From Kudoa neothunni (lineage: Eukaryota > Cnidaria), in NCBI GenBank assembly GCA_964304625.1, contig OZ199838.1, forward strand, positions 1,178,001 through 1,242,000: a stretch of 64,000 bases of DNA. Direction: 5' to 3'. The notes under the pieces are model-generated. The model had not been told where the DNA came from. It saw only the letters and a list, made by a program, of their open reading frames with translations, and did not search any database. Position numbers and translations under genes: made by a program. Shown one piece after another: positions 13,999 to 25,644 of this stretch (its first letter is position 1; each line of letters opens with the position of its first letter).

Positions 13999-14269
13999 GC
14001 ACAACCCTGTGAATAATGGCGGTGGACCATTTGTTTCTTATTATGGAAATATTGGTTATAACTATTTTTAATATAGTCATATGCTTTAATAATAATGTAA
14101 GATTAACGACGCTAAAATTCTTATTCTGTTTAATGAAATATTCACGACGATAAACGTATGTTTTATATTTATATGAAAAATTTTGCAGGAAAAAAAATCA
14201 ATCAATTAATTTGTGAAGTATGGTTGAAAATTGAGAAGCGGTTGTGGAGATATTGGTTACCGTGTCAAT
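13999..14269 (-). repeat. Right terminal inverted repeat of MULE
   Basis: Inverted partner of 9662-9917; see the element entry. Confidence 0.85.
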
Positions 14270-14274
14270 GGTCA

Positions 14275-14950
14275 CTGCCAGAATGAATATAGATTGAAGA
14301 AACGTCAATCCTTTTTCTTTGCCTTCTTGTGTTTTTGTTCAATAATTTGCCTACGAATGAGCATTAATAATATAAACTAAACACATTTCATTAAATAATA
14401 CATGTTTGTATATTTATCAGTTTACAGATGTAATGTAAATAAAATTTTGGGCCAAGACGAGATTTTCCCATAGATAATTTGCTTAATGGATTAATTTCAT
14501 TTACGCCCATTATAATTAATTATAATTAGAAATAATGATTTCGAACTAAATTTTATATGGTTCTTTACTAACTCATACGTATTACTTTTTAGAAAAAAAT
14601 AAAAATATTGCAATTAATTTTCACAAATTATAAAAAAAATGAAATAAAATAAAAAAATAATAATTAGAATAAAAGTGTGTAATTATCTCGATAGGTTAAA
14701 AGTAATAAAAATTAATTATTATTATTATTATAATCGTTTTTTTCGTTAACATACGTCTAAAATATTGAAGACAAGTAGTGGCGAATAATATCGATTGACT
14801 CCATATCTTGTAGGAAAAATGTATATACGATCACATAATACTGACTTGTGATGTACTCATGATAGAATATAAATTCTATTTTATATAGTAAAAAAATATT
14901 AACACCGAATAAAAACTATAAATTAAAACATTCACTTGTCAGTATTGTTT
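14275..14950. other. Intergenic, AT-rich
   Basis: Nothing recognised apart from a short ATT trinucleotide run near 14718. It presumably contains the promoter of the gene starting at 14954. Confidence 0.4.
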
Positions 14951-14953
14951 AAG

Positions 14954-17290
14954 ATGTTGAATTTTTTGGTTTATTCCGTTTTTCTTGGCTATATCCAGTA
15001 TGTGTCCGGTAAAAAATCCATCAAATACCCAGTATAATATATTATTTTAACAATAACAAATAATCGAAATTTATCAAGGATTTGTTGCTTACTCTCGACT
15101 ACAACAAATACACCGTTACATATTTTAAATGTAGTTTCCACAATGAATATTACTTTGGTATGCAATGTCTTCAATTCAACCAACATGAGTGCTCCGGTAT
15201 AAGATGAATGAACTTAAATTTTTAATATAATTACAAAGAATTTGATCCAAATACAAGATTATCAAGAATTCAACTTGAATCCAAGTGTATAGAGGAATAT
15301 GCCAAGAAGAAAAAATTAAAAGGAGCTATGATTATTATTCAAATTCCAACTAAATATTTAAATCCAAAGTGATAGGCTATAAATGTGAAAATGTTAATTT
15401 TATGTTTATAAAGGTTGATAACAACATATGATGATTTTTTTGACAGGTTATCTGTGCGTAGTGTATTGATTAATAATAATCGTTATCCTATAATCTATAA
15501 AATCATGACATTATCAGATAAAGTATTTTACGATTATTTGGCATCCAATGTCCATTTAATGCCATTCAGATTGGTAATCTATTCATATACTTCCAACAAA
15601 TCATTTTGTAATATTCGTTTCTTTTAGCCAGATGGATCAGCTACTTATAGATCAGTAATTAGAAATTTTATTCACTTTATTTTATATTAAAACTCTTGTC
15701 ATTCAATTATTTCACTAGAAAAATATAAAAAATTTTAATTATTTTAATATTTGTTAACACTTATATGTTAGGAATATGTTGATCATGTTTATTTGAGCGT
15801 CGATGAAATGAAAATTACGTTTGGATATTTTACAAGAAGGGATCATAAAAATCCAGACATAAAAATATATAGATCCTTAAATTTATCTCTGCCATTCTAT
15901 TCAAAGACAATACCAGGTTTTGGATACAGACATATCTTACCCTATATATTTTACCATTTATATAATGTAATATTTTTTACGAATATTATAACTATTGTTG
16001 TATAGACTGGCGAATATTTTGTTGATGATAATATAAATCATATCAAATTTCCTTGTTCGTCAATAGATACAATTATAACCACCTCTGAACTAGACTCCAT
16101 AAATTGGCCATTCAAAGACAAAATATTTTTGGATACAATAAGCATCGATGGCACCGATGATTATCCTCTTTGTGTTCAATTGATTAAGGATTCAATATTT
16201 ACCTCAAATAGTTCTCATTTGTGGAATGATATGACAGACCTATTGCTCCAAACTCAATTTCCAATAAAAATTGGAAGCTATAAATTAAATGTATAATTTT
16301 ATATTAAACTTGATAATAAAATATTTCATTAATATATTTGTGCGTTATAGATACATAATGTCAAAACAAGTTCTCTTAGTGATGAATACGAATCACTGGA
16401 AAATATCAAATTATTATCCCAATCTGCTGATAGTAGATATATTTACAAAAGCAATGGATCGTTGAAATCCCCGGAAAATGCATATGAATACTTAAATGAA
16501 GTGGTTTTAAGAATTTATAACTACCTTCTTATTGAGGTTTTCGCAAACTCAGCGAATCACCGTCGTAAAGAATACCTCTATTTAACTCGTGTATATAGGT
16601 TGTGTTTATTTACATTGAAATATTTTCTCTTATTATTACAGGACTTTAAGTATGATTCGAAATATGAATTTATGAATTATCAACAAATGTTGAAACAATT
16701 GAAATGTAATATTTTGGCTTTTTTCATAGATTTTACAATTTTTGTATTAAGCTAATAATGCCTATGATGTGGAATTAACGGATATCGGAACAGGTGTAGA
16801 CCAAGAATCGAATGAGGAAACCGAATCGTCCGATGAAAATTCTGAGTCAGAGGAATCTCCTCTACCTGGAGACAAATCCAGCGATAACCAACTCAGCGAA
16901 AAGAGTGAAACTGATTCCACACAGGTCGATGAGAAAACAAGTGATTCTTCGTCTTCGTCTTCACATGTCGATCAGGAAGAAAAAGATCCTACTGAAGCTG
17001 ATGAGGAAACAAATGAGTCTCTGTTTTCACAAGTCGATCAGGAAGAAAAAGATCCTACTGAAGTTGATGAGGAAAACTCGGATGAACAAGAAAGTGATAA
17101 AGGCTCAAACGAATCCGCTGAAGATTCTAATTCAATACAGGAAACCACAGTTGTTGCCCAAAAGTCGAAATCAAATTCCTCAATGTGGATTAAAATATTC
17201 GTTCCGGTTGCGATAATAGTAATTCTCCTATCAATTGGCATATGCATCTTCATTGCCAAAAGGAGATCTAACAGTAATAAAGATATTTGA
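14954..17290 (+). CDS. Predicted type I membrane protein with acidic Ser/Glu stalk
   Basis: A spliced gene of unknown family with short GT..AG introns. The start gives a hydrophobic signal-like peptide, MLNFLVYSVFLGYIQ. Exons I trace: 15414-15573, 15628-15654, 15772-15966, 16006-16290, 16351-16590, 16642-16705 and 16752-17290, all joining in frame. The junctions before 15414 are uncertain. One model uses donor GTATGT at 14998 plus a 38-base intron at 15285-15322 and closes at 587 residues; another uses a weaker donor at 15002 and closes at 601. The ectodomain (about 400 residues) has few cysteines and matches nothing I know. It is followed by a Glu/Ser/Asp-rich stalk with a tandem repeat, VDQEEKDPTEADEETNES / VDQEEKDPTEVDEENSDE, then a membrane segment (IFVPVAIIVILLSIGICIFI) and a short basic tail, AKRRSNSNKDI. 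The layout suggests a cell-surface protein. Confidence 0.7.
16800..17130 (+). repeat. Coding tandem repeat in acidic stalk
   Basis: Within the last exon the phrase VDQEEKDPTEADEE recurs, almost unchanged at the DNA level, about 66 bases later (16966 and 17032). A third, weaker unit precedes it (VDEKTSDSSS). This points to recent unit duplication in the extracellular stalk. Confidence 0.7.
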
Positions 17291-17294
17291 ACTA

Positions 17295-19208
17295 ATAATT
17301 CATCATAAATTATTAACTATTTATTTATTTAACTTATTGTTGTTGTATTGAGTGTTACGTGTTTTTTATGTTAGTGCGAAACCAAAACTAGACTTGGGAG
17401 TTATACTTTCATTCAAAATTTATCAATCTACTAGTTATTCAAACAGTAAAATAATATAATAGGATAAAAATGAAGTTTATTATCCATTGATTGATAAGTG
17501 AAAATTAAAAAACAACGAAAAAAATATAAATAAAAGTGATTTTCACGGTTACTTATGGATTTTTTATAACCTAAGAGAGACCAAATGTATCACGCAAAAC
17601 GCAAAATGACGGTACCTTCCTATACGGATGCGTGTGTGTATAATATAGCACAGATTACATAACTGCGAAAAATATTTCCACAAAAGTTACATTAACAAGA
17701 AAAAAAAAACAATTTATTTTAACGATAAAAAAAACTTAAATAAAATGAAATAAATACTACTGATAATAAATTCAATGTTAAAACATTTTCATTGTTTTTT
17801 TGAGAAATTGAGTTGATGCGAGGATCTTCATTAGATATATATATATAATCAGAATTTATAAACGAACCAGATCTTTAACCTTCGGAAGACGGAACTCAAA
17901 AAAAATTACGCTTGTGCCGCGAGGAGTATCTAAGGTAATCCAAAAGTTTTTCAATTTAATTCGTTCACTTGGATAAAAAATTTGTTTTATGTGGTTATTA
18001 CTTGATAAAACATAAAAATAACATCCCCAAATGTAAAAATATTCAACCAGTTAGGAAAAAAATACGGTAGATAATCGATTTTCCGTACTAAATTGATTCG
18101 TGCGCAGACCATTAAAATATTTTGAAATGATGTAATATAATAAAATTCACAATTATCAACTTTTAGAAAGATTTTTTATTTTTTTAACATAAATAAAAGA
18201 AAGTCTGGTGGTTATGCATTTAGATCGCTATCGTTTTTAGTAATGTGGTTTTGAATCGAAATACTTTTGTAGTTGGACTTTGAAAAATAAATTATTCGTT
18301 TATTGAGAGATAATGATTAACATGAGGAAATCAATTCGACATTATTGTTTCGATAGGTTTCAAATCAGAAATAGGCACGAGATCAAAATCGCCAAAGAAT
18401 GTAAAAGATTCACCAGCCCAGCTATCAATCGGAAATTTTTAAAAAATGGAAAAATAAACTTGAATTCATGTCTAAATTATTTGCACCGTTATCATTTATG
18501 TAACTAAGCAAAACAAATGATTTTGAAAATTAGGGTTGGAGTTGAAAAGTTACGTAAAATTGATAATCCTTATTTAGAAAAAAAAATCTTTAATGAATTA
18601 CTTATTTTTGGTAATTTTTAATCGCATAAAATAAAATGTATTAATTTACACATATAATTCCAACTCTGATAACTACACATAAGAGAAGAAAAAGTAAAAG
18701 TACGTATAATCGATTACCCACTGTACAAGCGATTCGTAGCAATCATTTTTAAGAAAAAAAGCGAGAATAAACAAGAAATTCCTCCAAAATATAGGTTGTG
18801 CTTGTATAAATCTATTAACTAATTATTGGAAAACTCAAGGTTGACTTTCAAATGAGTTACTAAATCCAAATCGTAGGAATAATTCCTTACCTTCAAATAA
18901 CTATCTTTTCTGTTGTAATTTATATTTTATGATAAAAATTAAGGCTGATGTAAAAAGAAGAAATCAGATCGGAAAAAAATAAATATTAATCGACCTATAG
19001 TTTGAAAATTAATCTATTACCAAGGGCGCTCATGTCTTACAATAATTTCAGAATTATCTAAAATCTTTTCGGATTCTTCCAGTAGAAAATAAAAACAATA
19101 ATTCGTCTAATTTTTATTCCTTTTATTCAAGTAAAAACTAATTTCTAATTATTAATGTTTAATTAAAATTAAATAAATAAGAAATATAAGAGAATTAAAG
19201 GCCTCTTA
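17295..19208. other. Gene-free AT-rich stretch
   Basis: Contains the 3' flank of the acidic-stalk gene and a TA run at about 17838-17848. The frame at 18313-18507 shows no family signature and is not called. Confidence 0.4.
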
Positions 19209-19216
19209 CACTAAAT

Positions 19217-20689
19217 TAGAGGTGCACAAACTGTGGTTTTGAGGGCCGAATCCTGCGTCAATGAGCTTTTTTGTGGCCCACAATGAACTCTAATCAACTT
19301 CATATTAATGGTGTATTTTTAAATGAAGTGAATAAAAGAATTCGGTTACTTAAATTCACTTGGTTTATCTAGTTATTGAATATATCGATAACACCTAAAG
19401 AAGCTACTAAAAAAATTTATTGGAGTGTTTTTTTATATGCGAACCATTAGGAACGAAACATCAAAAAACTCTCTAAATAGGAAAAAGGCTTTATTGCTAT
19501 AAGCCAATTCACAATTTGATACAGAAAAAAAGGTTTTTTTTAATCTAGCTTCATGTACCAATTTTAATTATTTCTTCCTTTTTTTTTACTTGCAATGTAA
19601 AACCCATGGCGCAACTTATTATTATTATTAGGTTGTGGAATTCTGGTAGGTCAGACCTCTTCCATTAATGTTTTAGTCACCGCAGGACGTAACATGAAAC
19701 CCCGTCCCTTATCTTTATGTGATAATGTGGGACTTTAACACATCGAACTTATTAATCTCAGGGCGACCACTACCCCAAACCCTATCCCTTTAAGGACGTT
19801 GGCTCTGTGAGGGCTGCAAATTACTTGCCTTTCGATGGGTTCCGGAGATTCAAACTCCTATTCAGGTTCACCCCATTTCAGAGCGAGCGTACATTTTAAC
19901 CATAGCTACCAAATATTGAATATAGACCTACCGGTGGATTCGAACCCATTACCTCGTGGTTCTGAGTCCGAATGTCACATCAATGTGCTATCTGTCCTCG
20001 GCTCAATTAATTCTTCTTGGGTGAGTATGGAGGAGAAGAAAATCATACAGGTACTGGACGGATTTATGATTTAAAAGTTTGCTTGAAAATGATGATCCAA
20101 AGTTTAAGTTCAGTTAAACTAAGAATAATAATCAAAGTACGTTTTATAAACGATGTGAAATAATAAGGTATTTATATTGTACGTAAAATCAAAGTTTTCG
20201 GATAATTTCTATAAGAAAAATAAATAACACGTAAAATAAACTTCGATAAATAGGATAAACATCAGTTAGAGCTAATAACGAGCACATATTAAAGGACAAT
20301 TTAGACTGAACTTCACATATGCTCACACAACCATTAAGCTTACCCAAAGTATATCTCATATTTAATTCAACTTATTTTTATTTTATTTCCAGGTAAAAAT
20401 TTCTGAGATTCAAAAAAGAATTTACGACGGGAATAGAAAATTTAATGACGCCCGGACAGAAATTATTGTTTTATTCAACAGGGACAAATATCTTTTTGCT
20501 ACGTCTATCGGTATTCAATTCAAAACATTTAGTAAATTTATTATTTATGAATTATTCTGAATATTGCGTTTCAAAATTTGTAAATTTAATCAAAATATGA
20601 GCTATAACTTTAGGTTTAAAGTTTCTGACCTCTGAAAGTTTTCAAAAGTTAAAATTTGGTCCGAGGCTCCGAAAGTTTGTGCACAATTG
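19217..20689. mobile_element. Non-autonomous hAT element with nested SINE
   Basis: The left end TAGAGGTGCACAAACTGTGG and the inverted right end CAATTGTGCACAAACTTTCG are imperfect inverted repeats of the hAT type (compare CAGNGGTGCNCAAACT). The element is flanked by CACTAAAT (19209-19216) and CATTAAAT (20690-20697), an 8-base target duplication with one mismatch, as expected for hAT. A SINE of about 430 bases sits inside it, leaving about 1 kb of element. No transposase was recognised. Confidence 0.7.
19575..20005 (-). repeat. tRNA-derived SINE, copy 1 (inserted in hAT)
   Basis: Reverse strand: the tRNA-like head has a strong box B (ATGGGTTCGAATCCACC, about 19928-19944) with an A-box-like region upstream (about 19980-19995). 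The body includes GTTAAAGTCCCACATTA, and the tail is CACAACCTAATAATAATAAT then AAGTTGCGCCATGGGTTTTA, ending in an A-rich run. Body and tail match the copy at 40868-41412. It is younger than the hAT element it interrupts. Confidence 0.7.
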
Positions 20690-20699
20690 CATTAAATAC

Positions 20700-22150
20700 T
20701 ATTGGTTCGTTTTTCAAAAAGGAGTTTACTATCTTATATATTTAAGGAAAATTTTTTTATTAGATTAGTTTAAAGTTTATTTGATATCAAAAGATTACAT
20801 GGAAAATAATAGAGAGAATAGAAATTTCGAAAAATAATGTAATTGGAGTTCTTAAAATACCCCCTACGTCCCGTAAGGATTAATACTTAAATAAAAAATA
20901 TCGGATATAAATATTCGCGCATGCGGGGGATGTTAGATTTATAATTCTTCTATTTTAATTATAGGTTTAAAAATTAAACTAGGAAACTAAATAATTGACA
21001 TAATCTCGAATTTAAATTTTTTATTATATAATTTTTTAGCGAAAATTAATTTTAACCAGAAATATAAAAATTTAAAAAACGTCAACTAAAATTATCTAAA
21101 AAACTTTGTTTCGATGCTTATTAAACTTGAATTCGTACTTTCCTTGTAGTTTACATAAAAAATATACACATTAGGTAACCGATAACACGCCCTTTCATTA
21201 ATATGACGTATTCAGAGTTTAAACTAGGTGAAACGTTTTATAATATTTTTGTGATTGTAAAAAGATAAAAGTCTTAAAAACATTTTTGAATTAAGCTTGG
21301 AATTTACCAATCCGCTATATCACATGACCAAGAGATAATACGGTTTTTTCGGCCAACCCACGTAGCTTTATTTTTGTTTATTGGAAGCGAGAGTAAAATA
21401 TAAATTTGAATGGTTGAATTTTTGTAGGAATTTTAAAATTAATGAAATAATAATAATAATCTAAAAGCGCAATAATAATCGCCATTTGACATTGCAATAT
21501 ACGGTGTGTCCAAATTAAATAGTATGGTGAACTTTTTAAACTTTTATCATCAAAATACCAAAACTTTTTTTCATATGGCGGTAAAAATAAATACGAAATA
21601 AAAAAATATTTATAATTTAATATAACTGACTATTTACTAGGTTTTATCCAAATGTTAAATTATATAAATATTTTATTAAAAAATATGGCTTAAACAAAAT
21701 TTACAAAGAATTTTTCAGCCATATAATCTTAATAATGTATTTTTAGTTATTCTAATCTAAAAATAAGTTGTATTACTCATTCTAAAAATAAAGAAAACAA
21801 ATAAAAATAACTTCGCGTACATTTTTAATTGCGTACTTATCGTTTGCAACGTTTAGTATGCACATTTTTATGGTCCCCAGGGGATTACATACTATCGGAA
21901 ACCTATTGCAATATACTTATTAAGAATGCAATCCATTTTGGCAAATTCTATAATTTGTTCAGCATTCCATTAAGAAAAAAATTGACTAAATCACAGTGTA
22001 CATAATCTTCGTTCGGTTGTCGTGAGCATTCGCAAATGTTCGTATCGAGTATTTTTTGCAAAAAATATTCATATTCGAAGGTACAAAAACCATTTCAATG
22101 TTTGATTCTAGTTGCTCTATATTTTACCTTGAATATATTGTAAAAATTTT
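20700..22150. other. Gene-free AT-rich stretch
   Basis: Nothing recognised. Confidence 0.4.
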
Positions 22151-22164
22151 ACAAAATGTAGGAT

Positions 22165-22305
22165 TTCTACATTAATTTTTATAAATGTGGGTATGATGAG
22201 AATATGTACATGGCAGTTAAGAAGAATGTAAACGACGAGAATCTATTCAAGTGCATTGTTTGTAGGAAACGATTTTCCACTCAAGATAGGATAATGCAGT
22301 AGGTG
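22165..22305 (+). other. Short zinc-finger-like fragment
   Basis: A short plus-strand frame reads FYKCGYDENMYM followed by LFKCIVCRKRFSTQDRIM, resembling the first half of a C2H2 finger; the frame then stops before the histidines. It could be a gene fragment or chance. No neighbouring exons were found. Confidence 0.2.
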
Positions 22306-22309
22306 ACGG

Positions 22310-23330
22310 CCCGTACGCACCTTCCATGATTTAATGGCTTACACGATACTGTTACTAATTAAAATCATTGGAATAATAACATAACAATTATAATGAATTA
22401 TTAAAACCTTAGTTTTTGTTTTAATTCGCTGTAAATAAGAATTAGCTCAAGTTTACGACTCGAGGACACTTTAAGATAACTAAACAGCTTCGTTCTTTGA
22501 AAGATAAAGTGGATATAATGGCATTTTATGAAAGAATATCGAATATAAAAAACAGAAAAACTAAAATTCTCAATTATTTAACTGAAATCTCTATACTCTT
22601 TAAATAAGATTTTGGCTAATAACGAATCCATTATGAAGTCTCATAATGGAATGAAAATTATAAATAACCACAAAACATTTAAAAAATTTATTATTTCTAT
22701 GAATGATACTCTAATGTATTTGAGAAAAATGTACTAATTTTTCAGAGAACGTATTTATCAAATGTTATCTACGGTCTTAAATCTAGAAACGTCGATTTAC
22801 TATTCAACAATGTCAGAGCTTTACCAATAAAATATTGATAACTTTTTCAAAGCAAAATCCAACTAATAAGTACGATAAGAACTTTTAGTTATATTTTATT
22901 GAGTATATTAAATTTATTTTGATTACTAACTCTTATTCCTACTTCTCTTGAGTACAGAAAATAATTTATTTGTTACTTAACACTTCCTTAAGGTATAATG
23001 ATTCATTATGTTTTCTGCATGTTTTTATTTAAAATCGTCCAAACCTTATGATTAAAATAAAAAATAATTTTGATTGTAATAAAATTGGATATGTGAATTG
23101 CATGTATTATTTTTTTTAATTTTTTTGACAGAAATCATCGGTAATATCATCACGTTGTCTAAATGGTTTATTTCTACAAATTAAAGTCAAGGATCGACTA
23201 GATTAATCGCATTTAATCTTTACATGGTTGCTATAAGAAAATTTTATTTTATTAATATACTTTTGGATATAAATGCAAACATTGTGATAAACAAGAGAGA
23301 CTGAATTGCAAGATACCATATTAACATTTT
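22310..23330. other. Gene-free AT-rich stretch
   Basis: Nothing recognised. Confidence 0.4.
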
Positions 23331-23384
23331 GCTTTGTTCGCGTGTGTCATGACGGATCGTGGGCACCTCGAACCCAATTCCCAT

Positions 23385-23760
23385 TTTAGTGTCCTCGACC
23401 CCTCAACTACTGTATTTGAAACGTCGAGGCTTTCTTTGCGGATTATTTATATTGTGGTTGATGCCATCATCCAAATATGGCCTATGAAGCTTTACATCAG
23501 CATTTGGATATATATCAACAAATTCAACAATATTAAAATTAAAACCCATTGTTGGGAACATAATGATTTTAAAATTAGGCGAAGAACCCAGTGAAATTGG
23601 GGGAGACAAAATAATCTTCCAAATTGATAGAACCGCCTTCTCAAAAAGGAAATATGGTGTAGAACAACTTTTAAAGGGTCCGTAAGATTAAATAATAGGT
23701 GGAGTTGATGAAGAAGTAGATTCTTTAAAACTAAAAAATTTCACACAGGTAAGTTCTCGA
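23385..23760 (+). mobile_element. Merlin (IS1016/ISXO2-type) transposase relic
   Basis: The frame around 23385-23490 reads STTVFETSRLSLRIIYIVVD, matching the (G)TFFEKSKLSL..I... region before the catalytic core of Merlin transposases. In another frame at 23565-23720 comes IGGDKIIFQIDRTAFSKRKY, then IIGGVDEEVDS, matching the catalytic (I)GG.....EID...F.KRKY and W..GG. motifs of the ISXO2-like DDE domain. Here the Asp is kept and the next acidic residue is Arg. Frames change and stops occur, and the C-terminal part is absent. Inverted ends were not found. Confidence 0.6.
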
Positions 23761-23769
23761 AAATATTAT

Positions 23770-25190
23770 TTTAGATAATGTCAACTTGGGCTCGACCTTA
23801 CGGACGGACGATTGGCGTGGTTACAACAATTTAAATATTTGAGATTAATTCACGGAACATTTATCCATTAAATACAGTTAGTTCCTCTCGTCATATGTTA
23901 TACAATTCGTATAGAATATACTTGAGGAACATTAAAGCAAAAGTACCAGCATTCCATTTATAAAATATCCTAGAATCTAGGCAACTATATATCTGACTAA
24001 TTGTTTAAAATAAAATATTAAAAAAAGAATTGAGCACCCTCTCTAAATATATAATGAATATACTTACAAATTAAAAATATATCCGATTGTTCCGAGCGCG
24101 CAAAAACTTCATCGGAAGATTACACACATACTGTAACTTAGCCAAAAAATATTTCTTGATTTTTAACTTCAGGCCATTTTAAATTAAGCAATGGCTATTA
24201 CCACGGATTCGTGTAATTAGGGGTTAAGATCAATTAGGTTTTTGATAAATCCGAAAATCCAAAATCGATTTTGAAAATTTATTTTTTAATTAATATAAAT
24301 TAGCTTTTATTATTAATGGATACAGTCTTAAATAAGTAAACGCGTTTTTAAAATAGTAAAAGGACAAAAGATATTTTGGAATGACGTGTTTTTTTACAGC
24401 GAACAAATTTTGTATTTAGTATTATAGGAATTGTATCTGGTATTTGGAGGTGTTTTGTTAGGCTTTCTAATAAAAGAGCAAAATGCAATAAATGTGACTT
24501 CATTTTCACCAATACAATTGAGGATTTCTCACGTATTGACGGAACCATTTCAGAAATTTTAAAAATGAAATTTATAAACGATGCTTAGAATTACACACCA
24601 TTTGGTCCGATATATTTATGTTTCTAAGATTCGATTCAAACACTTGTATAAATAATATTTTCTAGAAAAGAATGTAAATTTGGAGCTAGAAGACGCAGTT
24701 AATTTCATTGAACTGAATGATCAAATCCAAACTTATGAACCTTCCGATTCTGAGATAATTTAGACAATTTGATAAATTACATGTCCAGGCCTAACAGAAC
24801 AAAATATTGTTTGCATTTAGTGAAATTACAACTTGTATTAATCAAGGTGTGATGTCGGATCATTTAGAAAGGGTTTCATAAAACCCCTTCTAATGTTAGA
24901 CCTACGAGTATTGACTCAGACAGATGTTTCACCTTATACAACCGTGTTATCTCCCCGTAGAGAACAAAATTGAGCGACTCGAAACTTGAAACCATTGAGT
25001 ATTGATTTTATTTATGAAAATAGAAATAATTAAATTGAAATTTGATACATGAAATCTTTTATTATGTGTTTGAAACCATTTTATCGTAAAAGATTAATAA
25101 TCGTTTTTAAATGCAGTAAAAATAATTTTAAATAATAAAATTTCAAACAATCACATTTTTACATACTTTTTGCATGAAAAAAATACGACA
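23770..25190. other. Gene-free AT-rich stretch, possible element debris
   Basis: The minus frame at 24348-24548 and the short plus reading near 24665-24765 (LELEDAVNFIELNDQIQTYE) look as if they might come from a decayed transposon gene, but I cannot assign a family. Confidence 0.25.
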
Positions 25191-25199
25191 TTGACAATA

Positions 25200-25443
25200 A
25201 AGTATTTAAGGTTGGTGCAGAGCCACGAAATTTTTAAATGAACGACGGGGTTGATACTTTCCTTCACAGAAATGATCATAATTTAAATTACGCTAATCCA
25301 AACTGTTAAAGTATTGTGCTTGAAACTTTTTAGTTATTTTGCTTCTATGGGTTAATTCAAAAATTCAATTTATTTTTTTAATGTTATTACAAAACGTCTC
25401 TATGCGAAATCCTCCCCAAGCAAGACTGGGCAGTTCCCGCTAG
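25200..25443 (+). mobile_element. Helitron-like 3' end, family 2, copy 2
   Basis: Ends GGGCAGTTCCCG-CTAG followed by host T at 25444. It shares about 245 bases with 7175-7425 in opposite orientation. The 5' end was not located. Confidence 0.5.
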
Positions 25444-25644
25444 TGTCATTATAACGACGTGATTATCTAGAGGTTGATCGTCATAAAAGTAGTCGATTTC
25501 TGTTTGAATCGCTTTAAACCTTAGAAATTTTCTAACTTCGATTTACTTGTTCTTTACGCAAAGAATCAGTAATCTTTAATTAAGCTTTTATATTTTACTC
25601 TATGTATTTTAAATGATTTATTCGTAGTGATAGATAACTTAGAG

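Larger units (their letters stand above)
9662..14269 (-). mobile_element. MULE DNA transposon with long terminal inverted repeats
   Basis: The ends at 9662-9917 and 13999-14269 are inverted copies of each other over about 260 bases, with the outermost matching bases near AATGGCACGG / ATTGACACGG. The repeats enclose a minus-strand MULE-type transposase (11859-13660) and about 1.9 kb of non-coding interior. Long inverted repeats are characteristic of many Mutator-like elements. A clean 8-10 base target duplication is not visible, so the exact ends may be off by several bases or the flanks have decayed. The repeats still agree well apart from small gaps, suggesting a moderately young insertion. 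Confidence 0.8.

Noticed and set aside
19928-19995. A tRNA gene on the minus strand
   Set aside because: The box B is strong but the segment is the head of a SINE whose tail lies at 19575-19640.
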